Below are positions 34,451 to 43,148 of a stretch of DNA of 64,000 nucleotides, piece by piece. Position 1 is the stretch's first letter, and each line of letters starts with the position of its first letter. The notes under the pieces were generated by a model, which worked only from the letters and a program-made list of their open reading frames with translations, was not told the origin of the DNA and did no database searches. The position numbers were made by a program, and so were the translations under genes. This DNA is from Bdellovibrio bacteriovorus str. Tiberius (GTDB taxonomy: Bacteria > Bdellovibrionota > Bdellovibrionia > Bdellovibrionales > Bdellovibrionaceae): assembly GCF_000317895.1 (NCBI RefSeq), contig NC_019567.1, positions 558,001 through 622,000 of the forward strand, given 5' to 3'.

Positions 34451-36794
34451 TCAGCATTCCACTGGCAACGCCGGTGACTGTTTCCCTGAGCAGCTTGATG
34501 TCCTTGGTTTCAAGGGCCACAAGTTGCAGGACATTCAAAGGATGAATCAGCGGCGAGCGCAGGCCGATGCTGGTTTCAAGCCACGGGCGGTACCACAGCA
34601 GGCTTTTTTCACCTGTGATTTCCCGAATGCATTTGACGGCTTTCGCATATTCCATGCGGAAGCTTTTTTCGTATTTGACGACTGTGCTTTGTGAAAGCTT
34701 CGAGGATCGCAGATACATAAAGAACACATCCAGTTCGATCTTTTCCAAAGTAAAGCCCACGGCCTTGATGTAGGTTCTAAACATCGAGGATTCCTTAAAT
34801 GCCCGACGGTATTTGTTTTTGTCTGCCGCCGACAGCCCTGTCCAGAAAGAACCAAGTCCCCACCATGTCGGGAACAGCGCACGGGTCTGAGTCCAGCACA
34901 ACACCCAGGGTATTGCGCGCAGGCTTTTTAGCTGCACAGGTCCCTGGCGTTTCGACGGCCGGGACCCCATGCGCAGGTCTTTCATAAAGGAATAAGGCGT
35001 GGCTTTTTCAATCAGCTCCAGGAAATCTTCCTGCTTCAGAATATTTTGATAGCTGGATTGAATGGCCCCGGCCAGAGTGCTCAAGGCTTTTTCCGTGGCG
35101 ACAGAGCCGCGCGAGGCGGGTTTCTGTTTTCGGACATCACGGTTTTCCACCAGCAGATTCAGCTGTCTTTGCAGAATGTCCGGTGAATTGTAGTTGCGAT
35201 AAATCATTTCGCCCTGCACGGTCATCTTGACGGTCTTCAAAGCAGAAAGAGGCCACCACTCGGTCTGTTCCTGGATGGAGCCTCCACCGCGTTCTATGCT
35301 GCCGCCGGACCCATGGAAGAAGATCGGGGTCAGGCCTCGGCCTTCAATGGCTTTTTCCAGAGTGCCAATGGCGGATTGGATCATATAGCGCGATGGGAAG
35401 GATCCGTTTTCTTTGGCGGAATCCGAATACCCCAGCATGACCTCCAGTTGCCCGGACCAGTGCTTTTTTATCAATTGCACATGTTTCTGGGTGCCAAGGA
35501 ATTCAGAGATGATCTGTTTAGAGCTCTTAAGGGAATGTGAACTTTCAAATAGCGGCACCACGGGCAGACGGGGCCCCTTCAAGTGTAGTGAACTTAGTCG
35601 AACTCCAGCAGTGATATCTTTCGCCGACTCGCACTGACTTAGGACAAATCCCCGGACGTAATCGCGGGGATTGTGATCGGGGCAGAGGCGTGACAAAGCC
35701 ATCAGCATGCGTGTGATGTTCGGACGCTTGGAAGGATTTGCCAAAGCCTCATGCACCAACGTGCTATCTTCACGAAGCTCCAGTGGGACCACCAGACCGG
35801 GGAAGATCTTCAGCAGAAAGCGGATGCGGTTCAGTTTTTCGGATTCGGTCCCGAAGATCCGCCCCTGTTCGTGGGAAAGATTCTGCAGGGATTTGGTCAG
35901 GCGATCCACCCGGGCGGCATCACCGGCAGAAATGCGGCGAATTTTGATCAGGTTTGCTTTCACGGCGCGGGCGTGCTGCTGCAGCTTCTGTGTTGGTTTT
36001 CTTTGGTCAAGCCCCGAGCGCACCAATGGGGCAAGCTCTGTCATGTATTCGGAAAACTGTCGCGCCACCCACTGATGCAGACGCTGACGGGACATGTTCA
36101 GACTTCCCAGCATGGTCTTTTCATCCACCCCCGGGTGTCCGTCCTTGTCGCCACCAACCCACGTGCGGATATAGAACGGATTTTTCTCCTGCCGCTGTTG
36201 CAGATAAATATCAATGACGTTGTCCTGCAAAACCAGGGAATAGATATATTCAGCCTCGTCCATCACTGTGGGTTTTCGCTGCTTGGACATGGGCAGGTGC
36301 CAGGCCATGCGAATCAGGGAATGCAGCCGCGCCGTTTGTGTGCTGTGGCTGGATTGCAGGCGCTGTAAAAGCAGCTCGTGAATCATGCGCAGATAAACCA
36401 GCATGTCGCTGTTGCGCGATTCAGTCGGGTGCGCGGTCAGGACATGGATCACGCGCCCATAGGAATGTTTTTCTTCACTGACAACAAGGCTGCTTTCCTC
36501 ACGAAGCCGGTGGGTGCGGTACGCCGATTCGCAGGCATTGATAAGCTCCAGCATCAGAGCAAAGGAATGGGCGATCTCGAAGCGCTCCTGATTGGAAAGA
36601 TTCTCCATGTCAGTTTTAAGTTTCAGCAGTCCGTTGATATCGCGCGTGGCTTTGGATTTTACATGGAGGCGGATGTTTTCAATGCGCTGAAAGGCACGGG
36701 TCCCCAGCTCGGCCTCGATGACGTGCCCAAGTTCTGTTACGGCCCAGTTCACAAGTGATGTCAGTTCCTTCGCAAGCTGTTTTTGCATGGCCAC
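34440..36794 (-). CDS. ppc: Phosphoenolpyruvate carboxylase
   Basis: 784 residues, shorter than typical bacterial PEPC (about 880-930). This cytoplasmic enzyme makes oxaloacetate from PEP and bicarbonate. Diagnostic motifs are present: VLTAHPTES with the catalytic His, VGGDKDGHPGV, VMLGYSDSAKENG with the active-site Lys region, and FHGSGGSIERGGG, in which FHGxGGxxxRGGG carries the essential Arg. The C-terminus ends in ASGMLTTG rather than the usual GxRNTG, a notable change at the PEPC terminus. Probably monocistronic. The 5' side faces flaG divergently across a REP-like sequence. Confidence 0.93.
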   Translation of the reverse strand: MAMQKQLAKELTSLVNWAVTELGHVIEAELGTRAFQRIENIRLHVKSKATRDINGLLKLKTDMENLSNQERFEIAHSFALMLELINACESAYRTHRLREESSLVVSEEKHSYGRVIHVLTAHPTESRNSDMLVYLRMIHELLLQRLQSSHSTQTARLHSLIRMAWHLPMSKQRKPTVMDEAEYIYSLVLQDNVIDIYLQQRQEKNPFYIRTWVGGDKDGHPGVDEKTMLGSLNMSRQRLHQWVARQFSEYMTELAPLVRSGLDQRKPTQKLQQHARAVKANLIKIRRISAGDAARVDRLTKSLQNLSHEQGRIFGTESEKLNRIRFLLKIFPGLVVPLELREDSTLVHEALANPSKRPNITRMLMALSRLCPDHNPRDYVRGFVLSQCESAKDITAGVRLSSLHLKGPRLPVVPLFESSHSLKSSKQIISEFLGTQKHVQLIKKHWSGQLEVMLGYSDSAKENGSFPSRYMIQSAIGTLEKAIEGRGLTPIFFHGSGGSIERGGGSIQEQTEWWPLSALKTVKMTVQGEMIYRNYNSPDILQRQLNLLVENRDVRKQKPASRGSVATEKALSTLAGAIQSSYQNILKQEDFLELIEKATPYSFMKDLRMGSRPSKRQGPVQLKSLRAIPWVLCWTQTRALFPTWWGLGSFWTGLSAADKNKYRRAFKESSMFRTYIKAVGFTLEKIELDVFFMYLRSSKLSQSTVVKYEKSFRMEYAKAVKCIREITGEKSLLWYRPWLETSIGLRSPLIHPLNVLQLVALETKDIKLLRETVTGVASGMLTTG

Positions 36795-36883
36795 TCCTGT
36801 CCGTAGGGATAGTTTAGGCCTCTTTCCTTCGTCGAGGGAAGTCGTATATTGGGACGACTTCTGTCTGGGAATGATGCGCTATT

Positions 36884-36910
36884 GCCAGAAAAAACAACCA
36901 GGCACCTTTT
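36884..36910 (-). repeat. Solo REP-like sequence (RAYT family)
   Basis: A 27-nt copy of the RAYT terminal repeat, from GCCAG to CACCTTTT, identical over those bases to the ends of the 30.2-30.8 kb element, in minus orientation. The GTAG tetranucleotide is not conserved here. It lies between divergent ppc and flaG, directly before the flaG ribosome-binding site. Confidence 0.8.
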
Positions 36911-36932
36911 GGGGAGGGGGGAATGTGCCGAT

Positions 36933-37316
36933 ATGTTGGGCATGAATATCAAGGGACTGATTTCCAACATTCTACCGAACAATGAAGTTCGCCATGTTGA
37001 TTCGATCGGAAAGACGATTCAGTCCGATTCTGCACACGATCGTGATGCCAACGGGCAAGAGCAATATCAGAATCAGCAGCAACAGCGCGAGCCGATGACT
37101 GAAGAGCAGCTTGAAAAAGCCATGGATCACCTGCGCAGTCTGCCAGCAATGAAAGAACACAAGTGGACCGTAGAGCTTGAAGACGAAGGCGATGGACGCT
37201 TTGTTGTCGTGAAAGACAATCTGGGCACGATTATCCGCCGAATTCCTGAACTGGAATTATGGACTTTGCCATCTGATAACTCTTCTCGAGGACAGCTGCT
37301 TAAGCGTTCCGCATAA
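36933..37316 (+). CDS. flaG: FlaG family flagellar protein
   Basis: 127 residues from the ATG at 36933 (a second ATG at 36942 is possible; GGGGAGGGGG is upstream). The first half is polar and Gln-rich. The C-terminal FlaG domain reads WTVELEDEGDGRFVVVKDN then TIIRRIPELELW, matching the family's conserved beta-strands ending in IRxIP. FlaG proteins affect filament length and usually precede fliD, as here. A REP-like element abuts its leader. The 172-bp gap to fliD contains no clear promoter or terminator, so co-transcription with fliD is possible. Confidence 0.8.
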   Translation: MLGMNIKGLISNILPNNEVRHVDSIGKTIQSDSAHDRDANGQEQYQNQQQQREPMTEEQLEKAMDHLRSLPAMKEHKWTVELEDEGDGRFVVVKDNLGTIIRRIPELELWTLPSDNSSRGQLLKRSA

Positions 37317-37488
37317 GTTTTAATTTCAAAAGTGCATAAGATTCCCGGCAAGAGGTCCAGCAAATCAGGACCCTGTCAAAATCCCTGTGGGTTTATTTTC
37401 ATTAGAGCCCTGAAAGCCTCTCCACTGGCCTTTCCTAGAGACATTTAATTGACTCACGGTCATTGAATCATTTTGACACAATGAATTC

Positions 37489-38853
37489 ATGGCAGGGATT
37501 CGTATAACCGGCATGGCCTCTGGGCTACCACCAAATATCGTTGAGCAGCTGATGGAAGCTGAGCGAATTCCCGTGAAACAAATGGAAGTCGGTCGCGCCA
37601 AGCAGGAAGACAAGCTCAAGCTGGTGCAGGATCTGGAATCCAAGGTGAATGATATCACCAAGAATCTGGGTGAGATGACTTCCACCAGCGGTTTTGTCGA
37701 CAAAAAGTTTCTTAGTGGCGATCCCAATGTAGTGGAAGGCCAAGTCGACCCGCAAATGGCCATTCCCGGGGAATACTCGCTGGAAGTGGTGCAGTTGGCG
37801 CAAAAGCCAGCGGCCATGTCCAACGGTTTCCCGGACAAGGATCAGACTCAGATCGGTGTTGGTTACATCAAATTCCAAACCCCCGAGGGGACGAAAGAGG
37901 TGTACATCAACGGATCCAACTCCACTTTGGATGGCGTGATGAAACAAATCAACGCTGCCAACGTGGGCTTGAAAGCCCAGGTGCTGGAAGACCGCAAGGA
38001 CCAGGAAAATCCGTTCAAGCTTCTTGTATCGGGTCTTTCCACGGGTAACGACAGCCAGGTGACCTTTCCAAAAATTTATCTTTTGGACGGGGATCAGGAC
38101 ATGTACTTCGAAGAGTCGCGCAAAGCGCAGAACGCGAAGGTCAAAGTCGATGGCTTTGAGATTGAACTTCCCGACAACAAATCCACGGATTTGGTGCCGG
38201 GCGTGACTTTGGATTTTAAATCTGCGGCGCCGGGACGCGAGATTCGTCTTTCAGTGAAAGAAAATCTTGAGGTCATCAGCGGCAAGATCAAAAGCTTCGT
38301 GGACGCTTACAATGCGGCTCTGGATTTCATCCAGAAGCAGAGCAAGCTCCAGGCTGGTAACGGCAAGAACCCGTCCCTGGGCCCTTTGGGTGGTGACGGC
38401 ATGCTGCGCTCGATTGAGAACAGCCTGCGCCGGGTGATTTTGAATCCGCAAATGGGTGTGGAATCTCCGATTCGCCGTGTGGGTGAGCTGGGGATTGAGT
38501 TCAACAGAAACGGTACCCTGAACTTCTCGCAAGACAAGTTCAACAAAGTACTGCAGGCCAACCCACAGGCGGTGGCGGCGTTTCTGCGCGGTGACGGTTT
38601 TAACACAGGTTTTGTGGCGACCGTGAAGCGTGAGATCGGGAATCTGGTGAACGGGCAGTTCGGCACCATCTCCAACCGTAAACGTGGTTTGGAGGATCGT
38701 ATCAAGCAGGTGAACAACCGTATTGAAACGAAAGAACGCCAGTTGGAAAGAAAAGAAGACAGTCTGCGACGCAAATTCGCGGATCTGGAGTCAAAGATGT
38801 CGGACCTCAATGCGCAGCAGGCACGCTTCGCAGCGATGGCACCCAAGGCATAA
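37489..38853 (+). CDS. fliD: Flagellar filament cap protein FliD (HAP2)
   Basis: 454 residues. The N-terminal FliD domain is clear (IRITGMASGLPPNIVEQLMEAE, with the family's SGLD-like turn as SGLP). A variable central part follows, then the C-terminal FliD domain (SVKENLEVISGKIKSFVDAYNAALDFI, LRRVILNP, ELGIEFNRNGTLNFSQDKF). A heptad-rich terminal helix ends it (RIKQVNNRIETKERQLERKEDSLRRKFADLE). FliD pentamers or related rings cap the growing filament and fold flagellin. There is no obvious Shine-Dalgarno before the ATG. fliS follows after 35 bp. Confidence 0.94.
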   Translation: MAGIRITGMASGLPPNIVEQLMEAERIPVKQMEVGRAKQEDKLKLVQDLESKVNDITKNLGEMTSTSGFVDKKFLSGDPNVVEGQVDPQMAIPGEYSLEVVQLAQKPAAMSNGFPDKDQTQIGVGYIKFQTPEGTKEVYINGSNSTLDGVMKQINAANVGLKAQVLEDRKDQENPFKLLVSGLSTGNDSQVTFPKIYLLDGDQDMYFEESRKAQNAKVKVDGFEIELPDNKSTDLVPGVTLDFKSAAPGREIRLSVKENLEVISGKIKSFVDAYNAALDFIQKQSKLQAGNGKNPSLGPLGGDGMLRSIENSLRRVILNPQMGVESPIRRVGELGIEFNRNGTLNFSQDKFNKVLQANPQAVAAFLRGDGFNTGFVATVKREIGNLVNGQFGTISNRKRGLEDRIKQVNNRIETKERQLERKEDSLRRKFADLESKMSDLNAQQARFAAMAPKA

Positions 38854-38888
38854 GAACGTTGAATAAGTAAGAATGGAGTGAGGGGTCT

Positions 38889-39299
38889 ATGAACAAAAAT
38901 GCATATCAGAAGTACAAAACGACTTCAGTACAAAGCGCCAGCCGCGAAAAAATCCTGCTGATGCTTTACGAAGGTGCCATTAAATTCACGAAGCTGGCTA
39001 TCAAGGCAGCCGAAGAAAAGAAAATCGCAGATCGCGGCACGAACATTGGGCGCGCCTTCGATATCATTATGGAACTGAACAACACTCTGGATCACAAAGT
39101 CGGTGGCGATGTCGCGAACCAGCTTGAACAGCTTTATATGTTCATGATGGAGCAATACACCAAAGCCAATATCACAGGCAGTCCTGAGCCATTGAAAGAA
39201 AACTTGAAGCTTCTGAACACGCTGTATGACGGCTGGGTTCAGGCAGTGGAAAAGTTGAAGCAGGAAACCAACAATTCACCAGACAAAAAAGCAGGCTAA
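38889..39299 (+). CDS. fliS: Flagellin chaperone FliS
   Basis: 136 residues, all-helical, with the FliS signatures NAYQKYKTTSVQSASREKILLMLYEGAIKF near the start and NQLEQLYMFMMEQYTKANITG in the middle. FliS binds the disordered flagellin C-terminus in the cytoplasm and delivers it to the export gate. GGAGTGAGGGG precedes the ATG. Its place between fliD and a small helical protein is the standard fliDST-type arrangement. Both flagellins upstream keep the C-terminal residues FliS recognises. Confidence 0.95.
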   Translation: MNKNAYQKYKTTSVQSASREKILLMLYEGAIKFTKLAIKAAEEKKIADRGTNIGRAFDIIMELNNTLDHKVGGDVANQLEQLYMFMMEQYTKANITGSPEPLKENLKLLNTLYDGWVQAVEKLKQETNNSPDKKAG

Positions 39300-39322
39300 G
39301 AATGAGTCACTGTGGAGGGGAC

Positions 39323-39748
39323 ATGACCAGAATTATCACCTTGTTGAACGAAAAGAATCATTACCTCGAAAAATTCTATGCACTGAATGAAGTGGAATTG
39401 GCAAACTTCGCCCAAGGGCAGTTTGACAATCTGGAGCACTTCTATCAGACCCGTGACCGCATTCTGGATGTGCTTAAGTATGTGGACGCCCAGATTGAAA
39501 AGGCTCACTCCGAGATCGGTGCAGACAGCGTGATCGCTGACAACGAACGCCGCGAGGTGAAAGAGGCTTTGTCCATCAAGGATGAATATGTTGCCCGCAT
39601 TATCGAGCAGGATATTCAAGTGTTGGCTTGCATTGAAATGGCCAAGAACTCGATTATCCGTGAACTGCAGGAGGTTCGCCGCAACCGTAAGGCTGTGGGT
39701 GGTTACAAGACCAAGACCTTCAATCAGCGTCTGGATGAAGAGGTCTAG
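39323..39748 (+). CDS. Small helical flagellar chaperone-like protein (FliT/FlgN-like)
   Basis: 141 residues from the ATG at 39323, favoured because GGAGG (39313-39317) lies directly upstream; an in-frame ATG at 39302 would add seven residues. It is entirely helical and heptad-rich (LLNEKNHYLEKFYALNEVELANF, DRILDVLKYVDAQIEKAHSEI), with a basic C-terminal tail. Its position after fliS and its length resemble FliT or FlgN export chaperones, which are poorly conserved in sequence. The assignment rests on context and helix content. The 146 bp to the next start hold nothing clear. Confidence 0.55.
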   Translation: MTRIITLLNEKNHYLEKFYALNEVELANFAQGQFDNLEHFYQTRDRILDVLKYVDAQIEKAHSEIGADSVIADNERREVKEALSIKDEYVARIIEQDIQVLACIEMAKNSIIRELQEVRRNRKAVGGYKTKTFNQRLDEEV

Positions 39749-39894
39749 GAAAAATTTTCCTGACAAAAACATGACGGCGAGTTTGGCCAAAGAGTCAAAC
39801 AACTGGCTGAACTTGCCTCAGATTCAATTAAATCACAAACGACCCATTGGCATCTGTGTTGCTCCATCAAGTCTTCGCGAGGAGAGCACAACAG

Positions 39895-40941
39895 ATGTTG
39901 GAAAATCAGATCGTTCAAAAGTCCAGTGAAATTTCCGGTGACCAATCAGGTCCTGAGTTCGTTCAGGAATCCACTAAAATTTATTTTGATCCGCAACAGG
40001 CCATTGCCGATTTCGATGCGGAACTGCCGGAAGTCAAAGAAGAAAGAATCACGGACCCTCGTGTAGCCAACTTCATTCGTCACGCGCAAGTATTGATGAA
40101 ACATCGTGAATACCCTCTGGCGATGAATCTGTTACGCGAAGCCAGCAATAAAGATTCCAAAAATCCTGCAACATTGAACATGCTGGCGAACTGTCTGGAC
40201 AAGATGTCCCGCAATTCTGAAGCCTTGATCGTCAGAAAGACCCTGGCGCAAGTTGACTATGGCTTTGAAAGCCTGCATGGCTACGCCACGTCTTTATATA
40301 AATCCGGTCGCGATCAGGAAGCTTTGGACAAATACTTTGAAGCTTTGGCTGTTCTGACAGATGAGTCCGACACTTTGTTTGAGACCTACAAAAACATGGG
40401 CAATATTTTCGTGCGTCAGGGCGACTTCGACGGCGCGGAAGAATACTATAATAAAGCTTACACAATGAACCCGCAGTCTGATGTGCTGCTGGTGAACTTC
40501 GGTACGTTGGAAGTTCAGCGTGGCGATTATGACAAGTCCCTGTACTGCTTCCGTAAAGCCGTTGAAATAAATCCGGAAAATGACAAAGCCTGGGTTGGCC
40601 TTGCCATGGTACACAGCCAATTCGGTGATATGGAACTGGCTTGGGCCAATATTGAAACAGCTATCGATATCAATCCACAAAACCGTACAGCCGTTCATCT
40701 GGCTGCGAACTGGGGTCTGCGTGATGGTAAGTTACAAAAAGCCATCGAAGCTCTTCAGGGTTATCTTGCAAGTGTGGAAGAAGATGAAGACATGTCCCTG
40801 GTTCTGATCAATCTGCTGTGCAGTGCCGGTCAGGTCGAGCAGGCGATGCTTGAAATCGAGCGCGTTCTTCTTTGGAATCCTGATCACAAAGAAGTCAGAA
40901 ATCTTAAAAAGAAAATCACCGCATCACAGAAGGTTGCTTAA
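39895..40941 (+). CDS. Tetratricopeptide-repeat protein
   Basis: 348 residues from the ATG at 39895 with GAGGAG upstream. About six to seven TPR units run from residue 65 to the end, for example HREYPLAMNLLREASNKDSKN, ETYKNMGNIFVRQGDFDGAEE, VLLVNFGTLEVQRGDYDKSLY and KAWVGLAMVHSQFGDMELAWA. The N-terminal 60 residues are disordered and acidic. No signal peptide is present, so it is cytoplasmic. TPR proteins are common partners of flagellin glycosyltransferases. It lies 1 bp before the Maf-N-like gene. Confidence 0.75.
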   Translation: MLENQIVQKSSEISGDQSGPEFVQESTKIYFDPQQAIADFDAELPEVKEERITDPRVANFIRHAQVLMKHREYPLAMNLLREASNKDSKNPATLNMLANCLDKMSRNSEALIVRKTLAQVDYGFESLHGYATSLYKSGRDQEALDKYFEALAVLTDESDTLFETYKNMGNIFVRQGDFDGAEEYYNKAYTMNPQSDVLLVNFGTLEVQRGDYDKSLYCFRKAVEINPENDKAWVGLAMVHSQFGDMELAWANIETAIDINPQNRTAVHLAANWGLRDGKLQKAIEALQGYLASVEEDEDMSLVLINLLCSAGQVEQAMLEIERVLLWNPDHKEVRNLKKKITASQKVA

Positions 40942-40942
40942 A

Positions 40943-41554
40943 ATGCCTATGATCACATTCTCTGAAAATCACGAATCATCTTTGATTGCTTTTGAAGAGG
41001 GGCAGGCCCTGGCTTCTTTGCGCGATCCGCGCGGTGAGGGCTTGAAGTGGGCTTATTCTTTGGGTGTTTTGCCGGCAGAGCATGTTGTGGTTGTGGGTCT
41101 TGGCGCCGGTTTCCATGTGGCGGCTTTGGCGGACGTGGATCCGGATGTGCGTATCACGGTGATTGAATCCCGTGAATCCCTGATTCCAGTGTTCCGTTCC
41201 CAGTTCCCGGATCTGGAAGACCGTGTAGAGATTCGTGTGGTGCAAACCGCTCAGGATCTTTTCAAGTCTGAACTGTTCCAGGAAGTGCTGAATCATCGCT
41301 CTTTCGTTCTTTCTTTCCAGGAATGCTGGGGGGCGCAGGCTCAGTTCTTCACTGAAGCGTTCGCGCACCTGACGGGTCGTTCGGTGGAATCCGTTCGTTA
41401 TCATTTCGAAGAATTCGGTATCAACATGAAAGCCCTTTATCTGCAGCCAAATCAGTTGTTGTCCATCAACGATGTGATTCCGGTGATTGAGGCTTCTGCG
41501 ATGCCTGAAACTAATAAACAGATTTTCCGCGTGCTCGGTGAATTGGTGAAATAA
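40943..41554 (+). CDS. Maf-N-terminal/methyltransferase-like protein
   Basis: 203 residues from the ATG at 40943. The start (SLIAFEEGQALASLRDPRG, then AYSLG) and the Rossmann motif VVVVGLGAGFHVAALADVDP with an acidic strand end (ITVIESRE) resemble the N-terminal part of motility-associated (Maf, DUF115) glycosyltransferases, and more loosely SAM methyltransferases. The large DUF115 catalytic domain is absent. It lies between a TPR protein and two GT9 glycosyltransferases downstream of fliD-fliS, so a role in flagellin modification is a reasonable inference. Confidence 0.5.
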   Translation: MPMITFSENHESSLIAFEEGQALASLRDPRGEGLKWAYSLGVLPAEHVVVVGLGAGFHVAALADVDPDVRITVIESRESLIPVFRSQFPDLEDRVEIRVVQTAQDLFKSELFQEVLNHRSFVLSFQECWGAQAQFFTEAFAHLTGRSVESVRYHFEEFGINMKALYLQPNQLLSINDVIPVIEASAMPETNKQIFRVLGELVK

Positions 41555-43063
41555 ATGAAGATTCTGGTTGTCTCTCTTCTGAGGCTTGGTGACATCATCC
41601 AGCAGGAACCTCTGCTGCGCGGTCTGCGGGAAAAACATCCCACGGCCGAGATTCATCTGCTGATGAACCGTCAGTTCGCAAATGTCGAACGCATCCTTCA
41701 CGGTGTGGTGGATAAGTACATCCATTTTGACCGGGAAACTTTGCAGCGGGGCCTGGGCGAGAGCGGCTTTAATATTCTATATTCCTATTCCGTGCTGGAA
41801 GAGCTTGTACAGTCGCTGAATGGCGAGAAGTACGATCTGGCTTATAATTTTACTCATAACAGGCTCAGTGCCTATTTGCTGGGCGCTTTGGAGATCCCGG
41901 AAAAGCGTGGTCTTCATCAAGAAGACGGTCGCTTCCGTGGAATGGACAACCGCTGGCTTAAATACTTTAACGACCGCTTTTCGGGGGCCCAAAAGTCCTT
42001 GTTCCACTACGTGGAGCTGTTGGGGAATTCCTTCAACCTTCCGGTGCGGCCTCAGGCCGCCGGGGTTCGCAAGAAAAGCAAATCCATTCTGTTCCAGTGT
42101 CTGACCAGTCAGACAGCTAAAAACTGGGGCCTGGATAATTTCGTTCAACTGAAAAGAACCATTGAAATGGCCCTCGTGGATTACAAGGTTCAGATTCTGG
42201 GGGCTCCGTTTGAACGCGAAACCTTGTTAAGCGCATTTTCGGAAAAAGATCTTTTGATCTGTGATCTGTCCGAAGCCCGCAAGCATCTGCAAGACTGTGC
42301 GTTGCTGGTTACCGGCGACACCAGCATCAAACATCTGGCAGCGCAAATGGGCGTCCCTTTGGTGGAACTGGTTATGGGCACCAGCGATGCTGTGAAAACC
42401 GGGGCGTTTTCCGAAAACGCAAGAATACTGACTGAAGATATCACCGTGGAACGTGTGTTCGGTGAGGTGTGGGATGAACTTAGTGGTGAATCCCGGAATA
42501 TCGAAAACACCGCGGGATCTTTGGAGCGGGCGACCTGGAAGCTTTATTTGGATAAAGCTTCGCGCGATGCTGAGCCTGCGTATGTAGCGGCTTTGCAGCA
42601 GCTGTTGGATTCCCATCCGGAAAAGAACCTGTTGCTGGCTTTGAACAGCTATCAGGAAAAAACGCAGATTTACCTGGCTTGGCAAAAACGCATTATCGCG
42701 GCGTTACCGTCACGGGAAATGCTGACCAGCCGCAAAACGGTTTCAGCAACGGATGTGGCTGAACTGATCTTGGTGGCTCAGGATATTATTAAAAGTAAAA
42801 AAGATGACGCCGGTTATTTCCAGGGGTTCGTGGAATCCCTGCTGGCCCGCTATTCTCAGGCGACCCAGGTTCTGGATCGCGTGAAAGCGGATCTGGAAGA
42901 TCAGGCCGAGCTTTTGGCAATTCGTGAAACATTGACTCGTCATTTGCAATCTCTCTCCATGGAAGGAGCGTACTATGCAAAAGGAATTGGACAACTATCT
43001 ATCAGTGGCTTTGAAGAGACTGGAAAAAGCCTACAGCGAGATCTTGAAGACGCAAAGCTATAG
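41555..43063 (+). CDS. GT9 (heptosyltransferase-like) glycosyltransferase
   Basis: 502 residues. It begins MKILVVSLLRLGDIIQQEPLLRGLREKHP, the GT9 N-terminus with its R-x-GD motif. The nucleotide-sugar site follows as VTGDTSIKHLAAQMGVPLVEL and ILFQCLTSQTAKNWGLDNF. The C-terminal 170 residues are helical and not part of the canonical GT9 fold. It starts 3 bp after the preceding stop and overlaps a small ORF at its end. GT9 enzymes usually build the LPS core. Here the flagellar context suggests flagellin glycosylation, as for similar clusters in other bacteria. Unproven. Confidence 0.75.
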   Translation: MKILVVSLLRLGDIIQQEPLLRGLREKHPTAEIHLLMNRQFANVERILHGVVDKYIHFDRETLQRGLGESGFNILYSYSVLEELVQSLNGEKYDLAYNFTHNRLSAYLLGALEIPEKRGLHQEDGRFRGMDNRWLKYFNDRFSGAQKSLFHYVELLGNSFNLPVRPQAAGVRKKSKSILFQCLTSQTAKNWGLDNFVQLKRTIEMALVDYKVQILGAPFERETLLSAFSEKDLLICDLSEARKHLQDCALLVTGDTSIKHLAAQMGVPLVELVMGTSDAVKTGAFSENARILTEDITVERVFGEVWDELSGESRNIENTAGSLERATWKLYLDKASRDAEPAYVAALQQLLDSHPEKNLLLALNSYQEKTQIYLAWQKRIIAALPSREMLTSRKTVSATDVAELILVAQDIIKSKKDDAGYFQGFVESLLARYSQATQVLDRVKADLEDQAELLAIRETLTRHLQSLSMEGAYYAKGIGQLSISGFEETGKSLQRDLEDAKL

Positions 43064-43148
43064 CAAGGAAGCTGAAAAAGTTCAGTTGTTGAAAGAACTC
43101 GTTAAGGAACAGATTAAAAATGAAAATACTCATCCTGCAACTCGCTAG
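42975..43148 (+). CDS. Small helical protein overlapping two GT9 genes
   Basis: 57 residues (MQKELDNYLSVALKRLEK start), in a different frame from both neighbours. It overlaps the first GT9 gene by 89 bp and the second by 29 bp. AAGGAG sits 7 nt before the ATG. The sequence is an amphipathic, Lys/Glu-rich helix without low-complexity artefacts, and it bridges the 56-bp gap between the GT9 genes. It may be a real small subunit or a translational coupler. Support is the ribosome site and protein-like composition. Confidence 0.5.
   Translation: MQKELDNYLSVALKRLEKAYSEILKTQSYSKEAEKVQLLKELVKEQIKNENTHPATR

Noticed and set aside
35751-36368. 205-residue plus-strand ORF inside ppc
   Set aside because: Shadow of the PEP carboxylase gene, whose motifs are unambiguous.
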